Source of the DNA: Thermoanaerobacter sp.
GTDB taxonomy: Bacteria > Bacillota > Thermoanaerobacteria > Thermoanaerobacterales > Thermoanaerobacteraceae
NCBI GenBank assembly: GCA_014896455.1
Contig: JADBKJ010000004.1
Span: 17,131-81,130, forward strand
Length of the DNA stretch: 64,000 nt
Direction of reading: 5' to 3'
Position 1 is the stretch's first letter, and every line of letters begins with the position of its first letter. Shown piece by piece: positions 42,047 to 51,727 of the stretch. Both the position numbers and the translations under genes were made by a program. Below the pieces are notes generated by a model. That model had not been told where the DNA came from. It searched no databases and worked only from the letters and a program-made list of their open reading frames with translations.

Positions 42047-44673
42047 TTATTAAAGATATAAGGGTATATCGAGGGAGAAATATATACAGCCATAGACCTG
42101 TAATAAAAATGGTAGTAGATATAGAGAGATTGGATATTCCTACAATAGATATACCCAACTTTAATGAGAGATTGATAAAACGGCTTCCTAGCCTATCAAA
42201 ACATAGTTGTTCTTACGGATATGAAGGGGGATTTCTAAAGAGATTAGAAGAAGGCACCTATTTACCCCATGTGACAGAGCATATAATTTTGGAACTACAA
42301 AATATGCTAGGGTATGATGTAAAATTTGGAAGAGCGAGAAATATAGAAGGGGATTTGTATTATATAATTTATGAATATGGATTAGAAGAGTGCGGCATAA
42401 GAGTGGGGAAATTAGCGGTTGAAATGGTAAATAAATTTATACAGGGAGAAGAATTTGATTTAGAAGAAAGACTAGAAAGAATACGCAATATAATTGCTGA
42501 GATAGAACTAGGGCCTAGCACAATGGCTATAAAAAATGAAGCTTTAAAAGCGGGAATCCCAGTTACAAGGGTGGGAAATGGAAGCATTTTGCGGCTAGGT
42601 TATGGGAAATATCAAAAAATGATTGAAGGCACAATTTCACAAAATACTAGTTGTATTGCTGTAGACATAGCATCAGATAAAATCTTGACAAAGCAGATTT
42701 TAAGAGACCATGGATTTCCCGTGCCGGAAGGAGATGTTGCTTACAATGAAGAAGAAGCGATTGCTATTGCGGAAGAAATTAGATATCCTGTCGCTATAAA
42801 ACCTTACAACGGAAATCAAGGCAAAGGAGTTCATTTAAATATAACCAATAAAGAAGAAGTAAGTATAGCCTATAGAAACGCCAAAGCTTACAGTGACCTT
42901 GTTATCGTAGAAAAACATATAAAGGGAAAACATTACAGAGTATTAGTTGTAGGTGAAAAAGTAGTAGCGGTAGCTGAAAAAATTCCTGCCCATGTGATAG
43001 GAGATGGAATTCATACTATTGAAGAATTAGTAGAAATGGAAAATAAAAATCCTTTAAGAGGAAAAGGCCATGAAAAACCCCTTACCAAACTCACAATAGA
43101 TACGATTTCTAAAATGACCCTTAAAAAACAAGGATTTGATCTAGTAGATATCCCTAAAAAAGGGCAAAAAGTGTTTTTAAGGGAAAGCGCAAACTTAAGC
43201 ACAGGAGGAATTGCAATAGACAAAACAGATGACATTCACCCATATAACATAGAAATTGCTGTAAGAGCGGCAAAAGCCATTGGCCTTGATATAGCTGGTA
43301 TAGACATTACAATGGAGGACATAAAAAAGCCTCTAACTAGAGAAAATGGAGCAATAATTGAAATAAATGCATCTCCGGGCATAAGGATGCACCATTATCC
43401 TAGCAAAGGTAAACCTAGAAATGTAGCAAAAGCGATTGTAGATATGCTTTTCCCTAAAGGAAGCAAAGCTACCATACCTATTATATCTATTACGGGTACA
43501 AACGGGAAAACTACAGTCACCAGGATGACAGCTCATATTTTAAAAACCTATGGCTATACTGTAGGAATGACTTGTACTGACGGCATTTATATCGATGACA
43601 CCTGTGTCTACAAAGGTGACAATACTGGTCCTAAAAGTGCAAGAACTTGTCTTGCTGATAAAAACATAGATGCTGCAGTGTTAGAAACAGCAAGAGGAGG
43701 TATTATAAGGGAAGGTTTAGGTTACGATTTGGCAGATGTAGGGGTGATAACCAATATTTCAGAAGACCATCTTGGCATTGATGGGATAGAGACTTTGGAA
43801 GACTTAGCTTTTGTTAAGGCTTTAGTGGTGGAAGCGGTAAAAGAAGACGGTTATAGTGTTTTAAATGCTGATGACCCGATGACCACTTATTTGGCCCAAA
43901 GGGCAAAAAGTAAAATAATATATTTTTCAATGTACGATAATAACCTCACTGTAAAAAAACATATAGAAAAAGGCGGAATAGCAGTATACGTTAAAGATGG
44001 TGTCATCGTTATAGCGAATGGGCAAATAATTCCTGTTGTAAAGATAGAGGAGATTCCTGCAGCTTTGTCAGGGAAAGTTTTGTACAACGTGGAAAATGCT
44101 CTTGCAGCTATCGCTGCTTCTTATGGAGTAAAAGTGCCTGTAAATATTATTGCAAAAGGCATAAAGACATTTTACTGCGATACTACACACAATCCTGGGA
44201 GGTTTAACTTGTTTAATGTAGGTAATTTCCGTGTATTAGTAGATTATGGCCACAACATAGCTGGGATAAAAAATGTAATAGAAGCAGCACAAAAACTTGA
44301 TGCGAACAGGCTCATCGGTGTGATAGGAGTTCCAGGAGATAGAATAAATTCTAGCATATTAAAAGTAGGAGAAATTTGTGGCCAAGGATTTGACTTTATA
44401 TATGTAAAAGAAGATTTAGATTTAAGAGGTAGAAAACCGGGAGAAGTAGCTAAATTATTAGAACAAGGTGCAATAAAAGGGGGTATAGATAGAAAAAAAA
44501 TAAAGACTATTTTAAAAGAGACAGAAGCATTAAGGGCGGCTATGTACAATGCTGAAGGAGGAGATTTAATAGTAGTCTTTTATGAAAAATATCAGCCAAT
44601 TATAGAGGTGATAGAGGAGTTTATCAAAAACAAAGATTTGAAAAATATTGAAATAAAATTAGAAAGGGCTTGA
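42043..44673 (+). CDS. cphA: Cyanophycin synthetase
   Basis: An 876-residue enzyme that polymerises aspartate and arginine into the nitrogen reserve cyanophycin. It has a CphA N-terminal domain, a central ATP-grasp domain (~215-480, RYPVAIKPYNGNQGKGVHLN) and a C-terminal Mur-ligase-like domain with SITGTNGKTTVTRM near residue 485. Length matches the two-ligase CphA1 type. Its last codons lie inside the terminator hairpin duplicated by repeat R5. Confidence 0.94.
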   Translation: MIIKDIRVYRGRNIYSHRPVIKMVVDIERLDIPTIDIPNFNERLIKRLPSLSKHSCSYGYEGGFLKRLEEGTYLPHVTEHIILELQNMLGYDVKFGRARNIEGDLYYIIYEYGLEECGIRVGKLAVEMVNKFIQGEEFDLEERLERIRNIIAEIELGPSTMAIKNEALKAGIPVTRVGNGSILRLGYGKYQKMIEGTISQNTSCIAVDIASDKILTKQILRDHGFPVPEGDVAYNEEEAIAIAEEIRYPVAIKPYNGNQGKGVHLNITNKEEVSIAYRNAKAYSDLVIVEKHIKGKHYRVLVVGEKVVAVAEKIPAHVIGDGIHTIEELVEMENKNPLRGKGHEKPLTKLTIDTISKMTLKKQGFDLVDIPKKGQKVFLRESANLSTGGIAIDKTDDIHPYNIEIAVRAAKAIGLDIAGIDITMEDIKKPLTRENGAIIEINASPGIRMHHYPSKGKPRNVAKAIVDMLFPKGSKATIPIISITGTNGKTTVTRMTAHILKTYGYTVGMTCTDGIYIDDTCVYKGDNTGPKSARTCLADKNIDAAVLETARGGIIREGLGYDLADVGVITNISEDHLGIDGIETLEDLAFVKALVVEAVKEDGYSVLNADDPMTTYLAQRAKSKIIYFSMYDNNLTVKKHIEKGGIAVYVKDGVIVIANGQIIPVVKIEEIPAALSGKVLYNVENALAAIAASYGVKVPVNIIAKGIKTFYCDTTHNPGRFNLFNVGNFRVLVDYGHNIAGIKNVIEAAQKLDANRLIGVIGVPGDRINSSILKVGEICGQGFDFIYVKEDLDLRGRKPGEVAKLLEQGAIKGGIDRKKIKTILKETEALRAAMYNAEGGDLIVVFYEKYQPIIEVIEEFIKNKDLKNIEIKLERA

Positions 44674-45074
44674 GTTTAAGCCCTTCGCAGTTTGTTGACA
44701 AAGTTAAAAAATATTCAAAGGAGATATTTTGCATCGTCGCTCCGATGTTCCAAAGCGACAAAACTAAAGCTCGACCTTCGGGCTCCGGCAGGGTACCGGG
44801 CACAATCGGCCTCCTTGCCTCAGGTGCCCGCCTTCGCCATCCATGGCTTCGGCCCTGCCTCCACCCTCAGTCTCGCTAAGTTTTGTTACCGCTTTGTAAC
44901 AAGTCGCACCGATTGCAAAATATCTCCTTTGCGAAAGTTTGTCTACAGTCTGAGAGAGTATACGAAATACTCTCTTTTTCTCTTTCTATCTTTGCATATA
45001 TGTCGCACCGATTGCAAAATATCTCCTTTACGAAAGTTTGTCTACAGTCTGAAAGGGCTTGAGTTTAAGCCCTT
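44662..45074. repeat. Repeat R5: composite element inside a duplicated terminator
   Basis: A 24-bp hairpin sequence around GGGCTTGAGTTTAAGCCC flanks the insertion (44662-44685, 45051-45074). A full R element runs 44688-44952. Next come a foreign terminator (GAGAGTAT / ATACTCTC plus T-run, about 44953-44980), a short spacer, and a second ~49-bp copy of the R right end (45002-45050, GTCGCACCGATT to CTACAGTCTG). cphA and yyaC stop codons lie inside the two flank copies. Confidence 0.78.
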
Positions 45075-45622
45075 ATCTTATTTTGTTCATATATTTCATT
45101 TATTGATTTAAGTATCCCAATAGAAATTATATCTGCCATTTTCATTACAGTTCTAAGTCTTGTATTTTGAAGCACCATGTATTCCATAAAACCAGAGATA
45201 TTGACAATTCCTGTAACAAACATATCTCCTACAGGAGGCAGGTCTTTAGAAACCCCTGCTCCAGGCTTTATAGGTCCTTTTCCAACAGAAATATGACCTA
45301 CGTGGTTTAAAGAACCTAAACAAGCGTCTATCGCTATCATAAAAGGACGTCCATAATTTAAATTTATGTACTTTAAAACCTGATGTATGTTTTTTGCATG
45401 TAGTGGTTCTTCTAAAGTACCAAAGACATGGGCTTTTCCTTTAAGAAGAGGCTTTAGTTTATGACCAATTAAAGGTCCCAAACTATCCCCTGTGGACCTA
45501 TCAGTCCCTATACACAGCAAAACTATTTCTTTTCGATAATCATATAGTTCTGTCAGGTAGTTAGAGAAAAATTTATGAAAATGCCCTACAGCACTTTTGT
45601 CTTCAATATTTATTAACTCCAT
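45065..45622 (-). CDS. yyaC: Spore protein YyaC (DUF1256, Gpr-like protease fold)
   Basis: A 185-residue protein with IVLLCIGTDRSTGDSLGPLIG and AIDACLGSLNHVG, the family hallmarks. YyaC resembles the germination protease Gpr and is expressed in sporulation, with poorly known function. It implies the host forms spores or descends from a spore former. AAAGGAGA precedes ATG. It converges with cphA. Confidence 0.88.
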   Translation of the reverse strand: MELINIEDKSAVGHFHKFFSNYLTELYDYRKEIVLLCIGTDRSTGDSLGPLIGHKLKPLLKGKAHVFGTLEEPLHAKNIHQVLKYINLNYGRPFMIAIDACLGSLNHVGHISVGKGPIKPGAGVSKDLPPVGDMFVTGIVNISGFMEYMVLQNTRLRTVMKMADIISIGILKSINEIYEQNKIRA

Positions 45623-45779
45623 ATGTTTCTCCTTTCTTAAGTTAATAAGTCTTACAAATATATTTTTGTCAACTATGTAAAATTAAATACAGGTAATTTC
45701 CGGTTTTAATTATTGAAAAACCTTTTTTACTTGTGTAATATATAAATATATAAAATATAAAGAAAATGAAGCGGGTGAT

Positions 45780-46631
45780 ATGGTGGAGACAATAGCTCAA
45801 CTATACCAAAAATTTTCAAGTCTTTACGATATAAAAATATTAAAAGTAACTTTCGATATCATAAAAATATTGGTTATAGCTTTTATAGGTATAAAAGTAG
45901 GGGACATATTTATATCAAGGTTTTACAAATTGCATACAAAAGCAAAAATACAGCTTCCTGAAAGAAAGATAGGCACTTTAATATCCCTTACCAAAAATAT
46001 ATTAAGATATGTCATTTATTTCATAGCGGCTGCTTCAATACTAAAAATTTTCAACATAGAAATGACATCAATATTGGCAGTTGCCGGAATTGGCAGTTTG
46101 GCTATAGGTTTTGGTGCTCAAAATCTAGTCAAAGACGTAATTTCGGGGTTTTTCATAATATTTGAAGACCAATTTTCTGTAGGAGACTATGTTACAATAA
46201 ATGGCATATCTGGAACCGTAGAAGAAATTGGACTTAGAATCACTAAAATAAGGGGTTTTTCAGATGGGTTACACATAATACCAAACGGTGAAATAAAAAT
46301 GGTATCTAACCTCACCAAGGATAGTATGATGGCTGTTGTCAACATAGGATTTCCCGTGGAAGAGGATGTGGATAAAATCATTGATGGGTTACAACAAATA
46401 TGTGATGATATAAAAAATTCAAGAGATGATTTGATAGAAGGCCCTTCAATACTGGGGATAACAGATATGCAAGATTCAAAACTTTTAATAACGCTATATG
46501 CGAAAACACAGCCTATGCAAAAATGGGCAGTAGAAAGGGATATAAGGTACAGAGTGAAAAAAATGTTTGATGAAAAAAATATTTCTTTTCCTTATCCCCG
46601 CACTAATATTATCTTGACAAATAAGAATTAA
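45780..46631 (+). CDS. Small-conductance mechanosensitive channel (MscS family)
   Basis: A 283-residue membrane protein with segments at ~25-45, ~75-95 and the pore helix ~100-125 (ILAVAGIGSLAIGFGAQNLVKDVISGFFII). A beta domain (FSVGDYVTINGISGTVEEIGLR) and a cytoplasmic C-terminal cage follow. It releases solutes on hypo-osmotic shock. The start may be ATG at 45780 or GTG at 45783, which is better spaced from GGGTGAT. Confidence 0.9.
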   Translation: MVETIAQLYQKFSSLYDIKILKVTFDIIKILVIAFIGIKVGDIFISRFYKLHTKAKIQLPERKIGTLISLTKNILRYVIYFIAAASILKIFNIEMTSILAVAGIGSLAIGFGAQNLVKDVISGFFIIFEDQFSVGDYVTINGISGTVEEIGLRITKIRGFSDGLHIIPNGEIKMVSNLTKDSMMAVVNIGFPVEEDVDKIIDGLQQICDDIKNSRDDLIEGPSILGITDMQDSKLLITLYAKTQPMQKWAVERDIRYRVKKMFDEKNISFPYPRTNIILTNKN

Positions 46632-46645
46632 TTGAGGTGGTTGTT

Positions 46646-46852
46646 TTGCCAAAAGAACTCCATGTAGGAGATATTGTAAAGATGAAAAAAAAGCACCCTT
46701 GTGGTTCTGACGAATGGGAAATTTTAAGAGTTGGGATGGATATTCGCATAAAATGCCTAAAATGCGGAAGAATGGTTTTGATGCCGCGAGCTAAATTTGA
46801 AAAGAGCATCAAAAAAATTTTAAAAACAGTTGAAAATCCCTCTGGACAATGA
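46646..46852 (+). CDS. DUF951 family protein (YyzM-like)
   Basis: A 68-residue protein with [21 protein letters not shown] and [14 protein letters not shown]. Its paired cysteines suggest a metal-binding beta-barrel. Function unknown; it commonly lies next to mscS and rpsF. I chose TTG at 46646 after GAGGTGG. Confidence 0.85.
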   Translation: MPKELHVGDIVKMKKKHPCGSDEWEILRVGMDIRIKCLKCGRMVLMPRAKFEKSIKKILKTVENPSGQ

Positions 46853-46919
46853 TAGAATATGGATATGGATTGCCGCCTTGCCCTTTTTGGGGCCGTTTAG
46901 TCCAAAAGGAGGTGAAAAG

Positions 46920-47207
46920 ATGAGGTCATACGAGACAATGTATATTCTCTCTCCAGATTTAAGTGAAGAGGAAAGAAAAGGCTTAATAGAAAGATTTAAA
47001 AACCTCATCATTGAAAATGGTGGAGAAATAACCAACTTTGATGAATGGGGTAAGAGAAAATTAGCCTATCCAATTGACAAAAAGCCTGAGGGATATTATG
47101 TACTGATGAACTTTAACAGCAACTCAAAGGTTTCTCAGGAATTGGAGAGAGTTTATAAGATTACAGATGGCGTTTTGAGATATTTAATAATAAGAACTGA
47201 CGAATGA
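46920..47207 (+). CDS. rpsF: Ribosomal protein bS6
   Basis: A 95-residue protein starting [14 protein letters not shown] with [23 protein letters not shown], the S6 signature. AAAGGAGGTG directly upstream fixes ATG at 46920, although the frame is open from 46830. First gene of rpsF-ssb-rpsR. Confidence 0.96.
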   Translation: MRSYETMYILSPDLSEEERKGLIERFKNLIIENGGEITNFDEWGKRKLAYPIDKKPEGYYVLMNFNSNSKVSQELERVYKITDGVLRYLIIRTDE

Positions 47208-47238
47208 TCGTTTATTAATATAAAAAGGTGGGTTAAAA

Positions 47239-47691
47239 ATGTTAAATAAGGTTATTTTAATAGGCCGTCTTACAAAAGACCCTGTGATGAGGTATAGTGC
47301 TAACATGGTTCCTGTTACTACATTTACATTAGCGGTTAACAGGAATTATGTCAGTCAAAGTGGGGAAAGGCCTACAGATTTTATACCCATCGTGACTTGG
47401 AGAAAACTTGCAGAAATTTGCGCTAATAATTTAAAAAAAGGCAGATTAATAGCGGTAACTGGAAGTATTCAAACCCGAACATGGGATGATAGTAGCGGCA
47501 ATCGACATTGGGTGACTGAAGTTGTAGCAGATGACGTGAGATTTTTAGAGCCGAAATCTGGTTTTGGCAGCAGTAGCAATGCTGAAGAAAATAAAGATTT
47601 CGATGAAGGCTTTGACAGCGTATTTGAAGATATACCGGAAGAGTTTGAGGGTTTTACACCTATAGAGAGTGAAGATGATTTACCTTTTTAA
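47239..47691 (+). CDS. ssb: Single-stranded DNA-binding protein
   Basis: A 150-residue protein. The OB fold (LNKVILIGRLTKDPVMRYS, ending ~residue 105) is followed by a short acidic tail ending EDDLPF, the partner-binding tip. Operon with rpsF and rpsR. Confidence 0.96.
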   Translation: MLNKVILIGRLTKDPVMRYSANMVPVTTFTLAVNRNYVSQSGERPTDFIPIVTWRKLAEICANNLKKGRLIAVTGSIQTRTWDDSSGNRHWVTEVVADDVRFLEPKSGFGSSSNAEENKDFDEGFDSVFEDIPEEFEGFTPIESEDDLPF

Positions 47692-47706
47692 AAAGGAGGT
47701 TGAAGG

Positions 47707-47973
47707 ATGGCAACAGCTAATACGACGGCGAAAGATAACGTAGCTACTAAAAAAAGAGGCAGAAAAGCGAAAAAGCGCGTTTGTGCTTTTTGCACAGATA
47801 ATATAGATAAGATTGATTACAAAGATGTAGCGAGGCTCCGCAAGTACATCACAGAAAGAGGAAAAATCCTGCCGAGAAGAATTACAGGAAACTGTGCAAA
47901 GCATCAAAGGCAGCTTACAAAAGCTATTAAAAGAGCAAGACAGATTGCACTACTACCATATACAGTAGAATAA
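47707..47973 (+). CDS. rpsR: Ribosomal protein bS18
   Basis: An 88-residue basic protein with [18 protein letters not shown] and [21 protein letters not shown]. The cysteine-rich form suggests the zinc-binding type. AAAGGAGG site; terminator follows. Confidence 0.95.
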   Translation: MATANTTAKDNVATKKRGRKAKKRVCAFCTDNIDKIDYKDVARLRKYITERGKILPRRITGNCAKHQRQLTKAIKRARQIALLPYTVE

Positions 47974-47986
47974 TGATATAATAATA

Positions 47987-48006
47987 AGAGGGCAATGCCC
48001 TCTTTT
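47987..48006 (+). terminator. Terminator of rpsF-ssb-rpsR
   Basis: AGAGGGC / GCCCTCT stem with AAT loop followed by TTTT. Confidence 0.75.
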
Positions 48007-48053
48007 AGTTTACTATTTAAATAAGGTGTCAAAAATAAAGGTGGAATAAAAGT

Positions 48054-48362
48054 ATGAAAAATAATCTTGAGATTGCCAAAAATATTATGAGTATTGAAAA
48101 TTTAAAAATAAACCTTTTGGGAAAAGTATATTCTCTCTTTAAAGCTTTTAACGAAGATGAAGATGGAGAAATATTAGTAGACAATCTTTGTGATATTTTA
48201 ATTTCTGCGTACTTATTAGGAGAGAAATTAGGCTATGACTTTGAAGAAATAGATGAAGTGCTTCAAAAAAAGCTCAAACTTCAAATTATTGATAAAGATT
48301 TTGAAGGAGAATATAATTTTTCTGGATTAGAGAGGTACATAAAGGGTAGAAAACGGGAGTGA
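48054..48362 (+). CDS. MazG-like family small protein
   Basis: A 102-residue, mostly helical acidic protein (LGKVYSLFKAFNEDEDGEILVDNLCDILIS), resembling the MazG-like family found before yybS in clostridia. Nucleotide hydrolysis is not demonstrable from the sequence. It overlaps or adjoins the following gene. Confidence 0.65.
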   Translation: MKNNLEIAKNIMSIENLKINLLGKVYSLFKAFNEDEDGEILVDNLCDILISAYLLGEKLGYDFEEIDEVLQKKLKLQIIDKDFEGEYNFSGLERYIKGRKRE

Positions 48363-48370
48363 TTGATTTA

Positions 48371-49279
48371 ATGGATCTACGAAAACTTACCAATGCGGCA
48401 ATGATGACAGCAATGGCTGTAGTAATGACATTAATAGGAGTGTATATTCCGCCCTTATTTGTGCTATTTTTTTTGATACCAGCTCCTATTGCTATAACTT
48501 GTATAAGAAGTTCTGAATCTTATGCTATTGCATCATCTTTTGCTGTATTTATTGTAAATGTAATTTTTACAGATATAGGTACAGCTTTTACAAGTTTATT
48601 TTTTGCCTTACAAGGATTCGTTATGGGGTATTTAATATCGAGAAAACGTGAAGCTAGTGAGACACTTATAGATACTTCTGTCGTGTCAATATTTGGTGTG
48701 ATTGTGATATTTTATTTCATAAAAGTGGCTTTCAAAATAAATGCATTCGATCAGTTTTTTAAGGCAATTGATATGAGCACAAAAGAAATATTATCTATTT
48801 ATCAGGGGCATCCAAACTTTTCGGCTATAAAAAGCAATTTATTAACAGTTGAAGAAATGCTAAAAATGACTTTACCTGCATCTATAATAATCGCGGTCGT
48901 GGCTGTCATTTTAATTAATTATATAATTATATGCAAAATCTTAAAAACCCAAAGGGTTTATATAGATACACTTCCTCCTTTTGAAGAGTGGAAAATGCCT
49001 TATGTCACAGGATGGATTTTTATTGGAGCATTACTGTATCAATATTTTCTAAAGCAACCTGAAGCAATAACTACCAATATAATAGTATTGCTTTCTCTAG
49101 GTTTTACTTTAGGAGGCTTGGCGGTAGTAAAATATTATTTAACTCATAAATTGAATATGAAATCATTGGCTGCTAACTTAATCCTTGTATTTTTATTTCT
49201 TTTTCCTCTTACCTCTTGGCTACTCACCATAATAGGTATTGTGGATACCAGTATAGATTTAAGGAAATACATGAGTTAG
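48371..49279 (+). CDS. yybS: DUF2232 membrane protein YybS
   Basis: About 302 residues with around eight hydrophobic segments (from AAMMTAMAVVMTLIGVYI to the C-terminal LILVFLFLFPLTSWLLTIIG). YybS is conserved upstream of gdpP in Firmicutes; its function is unknown. The start is unclear: ATG at 48371 is 11 bases from GGGAG, and GTG at 48359 overlaps the preceding stop. Confidence 0.85.
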   Translation: MDLRKLTNAAMMTAMAVVMTLIGVYIPPLFVLFFLIPAPIAITCIRSSESYAIASSFAVFIVNVIFTDIGTAFTSLFFALQGFVMGYLISRKREASETLIDTSVVSIFGVIVIFYFIKVAFKINAFDQFFKAIDMSTKEILSIYQGHPNFSAIKSNLLTVEEMLKMTLPASIIIAVVAVILINYIIICKILKTQRVYIDTLPPFEEWKMPYVTGWIFIGALLYQYFLKQPEAITTNIIVLLSLGFTLGGLAVVKYYLTHKLNMKSLAANLILVFLFLFPLTSWLLTIIGIVDTSIDLRKYMS

Positions 49280-49297
49280 AAAATGAGAGGTGTTTTT

Positions 49298-51265
49298 GTG
49301 GATAAGAAATTTTATAAAATAATTTCTTCTGTCAATGTGATAAATATTTTGCTATCAGCTTTATTAATAGCTTTAATGTTTTACTACAACAAGTTAATTG
49401 CTTCTATTTCATTAATTATCTTTCTTTATGCGCTTTTAAGTGAATACTATGACGTAAAGAAAAAGCGATTAGAATTGGATAAATATATAGAAAATATATT
49501 TTTCAATGTTGACAAGGCATCAAAAAGCGTTTTAGCAAAGATGCCAATTCCTGCCGTTATTTTAAATGATAACGGAGAAATCCTGTGGTACAATTTAAAC
49601 TATTCTCAGGTCTTTAATGAAGATGAAGAGATAAAGAAATTGATAAAAAAATATGCTGGAAGCAAAATAGATGACAAAAAAAACCAAATAGAGTTCAATG
49701 GGCGGTACTATTCCGTGTTAAAAGTAGATTCTCAAGCAAAAAGAAAAAAAGGGAAGGACCTGAGCTGTACTCTTTTATTCCTTGACAACACTGAATACAT
49801 TCAGCTTAAGAAATCTTTAGCTTTCGATAGACCTGTGGTAGGGCATATAATAATTGACAACTACGAAGAAGCGATGATGGCAATAGAAGATATTAAAAAA
49901 GCGGTGGTTTCTTCAGAAATAGAAAAAAAACTTTCAGAATGGGCTTCCTCAATAAATGCTTTTATGAAAAAATATGATGATGATAAATACTTTGTCGTAT
50001 TTAAAGAGGAAGGATTAAAAAGCTTAGAAGAAAATAAATTTGAAATATTGGATAAAGTGAGAGAAATTGGAGAAGAGATAAAAATCCCTTTAACTTTAAG
50101 CATAGGAATTGGAGCAGATGCCAATGACTTTTTAGCCTTAAATGAATATGCCTCTAGTGCCTTAGACTTAGCATTAGGGCGAGGAGGAGACCAAGCAGTA
50201 ATAAAAAGAGGAGATAAAATTTCGTTTTATGGAGGAAGAACACAAGCTGTTGAAAAGAGGACAAAAGTAAAGGCGAGAGTAATTGCCCACGCTATAAAAG
50301 AGCTCATAAAAGAATCCTCTACCATTTTCATAATGGGTCACAACTTTATGGACTTTGATTCATTAGGGGCCGCAATTGGCATGTATAGAGCCAGCATGTC
50401 TTTAGGTAAAAAAGCCTATATAATATTAGATAAATCCAATGTAGCAATAGATGAATTGGTAAAGAAAATACGAAATACAAAAGGCTATGAAGATTTATTT
50501 ATAAAAAGCAGTGAAGTTAAAAACATGGTGGACCAAAACAGCCTTTTAATAGTTGTTGATACCCATAGACCTAGTTATCTTAATTATCCCGAAATTGTAG
50601 ATATTATACACAGAATAGTTGTAATAGACCACCATAGAAGAGGGAAAGAGTTTATTGATAGAGCCTTGCTTGTCTATTTAGAGCCTTATGCTTCTTCTGC
50701 TAGCGAATTAGTCACAGAAATTTTGCAATATATAGTAGACAAGATTGACATAAAACCTATAGAAGCTGAGGCTTTAATGGCAGGAATATCAGTGGATACA
50801 AAAAATTTCACTTTCAGGACAGGTTCCAGGACTTTTGAAGCAGCCTCCTTTTTGAGGAGAAAAGGGGCAGATACAACCTCTGTTAAGCAACTTTTCCAAA
50901 ATGACTTAGATTCTTACATAATAAAAGCTTCAATAGTGAAAAATGCTGAGATATTGGATAACGGCATTGCAATAGCAGTTAGCCCTCCAAATGCCAACAA
51001 TCTCATCATAGCCCAAGCAGCTGATGAACTTCTTACAATAAAGGGAGTACAAGCCTCTTTTGTTCTTTTAAAAAGAGAAGAAGATGTAGCCATAAGCGGA
51101 CGCTCTCTTGGCGACATAAATGTTCAAGTTATCCTTGAAAAGCTTGGAGGAGGAGGACATTTAACTGTTGCAGGAGCCCAGGTCAAAAAGCCTATAGAGG
51201 AAGTACTGCAAGACTTAAAAAATGCTATTAAAGAATATTTTGAAGAGGAAGGTGAAGACAAATGA
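49298..51265 (+). CDS. gdpP: Cyclic-di-AMP phosphodiesterase GdpP
   Basis: About 655 residues. Two N-terminal membrane segments, a PAS-like domain (~75-160), a degenerate GGDEF domain ([17 protein letters not shown]), then DHH ([35 protein letters not shown]) and DHHA1 with [13 protein letters not shown]. It hydrolyses c-di-AMP to pApA. GTG at 49298 is preferred because AGAGGTG lies five bases upstream; ATG at 49283 is possible. It overlaps rplI by 4 nt. Confidence 0.93.
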   Translation: MDKKFYKIISSVNVINILLSALLIALMFYYNKLIASISLIIFLYALLSEYYDVKKKRLELDKYIENIFFNVDKASKSVLAKMPIPAVILNDNGEILWYNLNYSQVFNEDEEIKKLIKKYAGSKIDDKKNQIEFNGRYYSVLKVDSQAKRKKGKDLSCTLLFLDNTEYIQLKKSLAFDRPVVGHIIIDNYEEAMMAIEDIKKAVVSSEIEKKLSEWASSINAFMKKYDDDKYFVVFKEEGLKSLEENKFEILDKVREIGEEIKIPLTLSIGIGADANDFLALNEYASSALDLALGRGGDQAVIKRGDKISFYGGRTQAVEKRTKVKARVIAHAIKELIKESSTIFIMGHNFMDFDSLGAAIGMYRASMSLGKKAYIILDKSNVAIDELVKKIRNTKGYEDLFIKSSEVKNMVDQNSLLIVVDTHRPSYLNYPEIVDIIHRIVVIDHHRRGKEFIDRALLVYLEPYASSASELVTEILQYIVDKIDIKPIEAEALMAGISVDTKNFTFRTGSRTFEAASFLRRKGADTTSVKQLFQNDLDSYIIKASIVKNAEILDNGIAIAVSPPNANNLIIAQAADELLTIKGVQASFVLLKREEDVAISGRSLGDINVQVILEKLGGGGHLTVAGAQVKKPIEEVLQDLKNAIKEYFEEEGEDK

Positions 51266-51705
51266 AAGTTATATTAGTAAAAGATGTTAAAAATGTAGGA
51301 AAAGCAGGAGAAATTGTAAATGTCAGCGATGGGTATGGGAGAAATTACCTCCTTCCAAGAGGACTTGCCATAGAGGCTACAGAATCCAACATAAAAGTGC
51401 TTAATGAAAAGAAAAAGGCAGAAGAGAAAAAGAGAAAGCAAGAATTAGAAGAAGCAAAGGAAATGGCCCAAAAGCTTTCAAACTTAAGCTTAGTTTTAAA
51501 AGTAAAAGCAGGAGAAAATGGCAAACTTTTTGGCTCTGTAACTTCGAAAGACGTAGAAGAGGCTTTAAAGGAGAAAGGCTTTGACATTGATAAAAAGAAA
51601 ATATCTTTTGATGAGACTGTAAAGACTACAGGTACCTATTATGTAGACATAAAACTTTATCAAGGAGTCATAGCAAAAGTGAAGGTAGATGTTGTGGCAG
51701 AGTAA
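51262..51705 (+). CDS. rplI: Ribosomal protein bL9
   Basis: A 147-residue protein starting [21 protein letters not shown], with [13 protein letters not shown], then the long helix ([20 protein letters not shown]) and the C-terminal domain [16 protein letters not shown]. All hallmarks of L9. Confidence 0.96.
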   Translation: MKVILVKDVKNVGKAGEIVNVSDGYGRNYLLPRGLAIEATESNIKVLNEKKKAEEKKRKQELEEAKEMAQKLSNLSLVLKVKAGENGKLFGSVTSKDVEEALKEKGFDIDKKKISFDETVKTTGTYYVDIKLYQGVIAKVKVDVVAE

Positions 51706-51727
51706 TTAAAGCAAGGGGGGAATAAGG

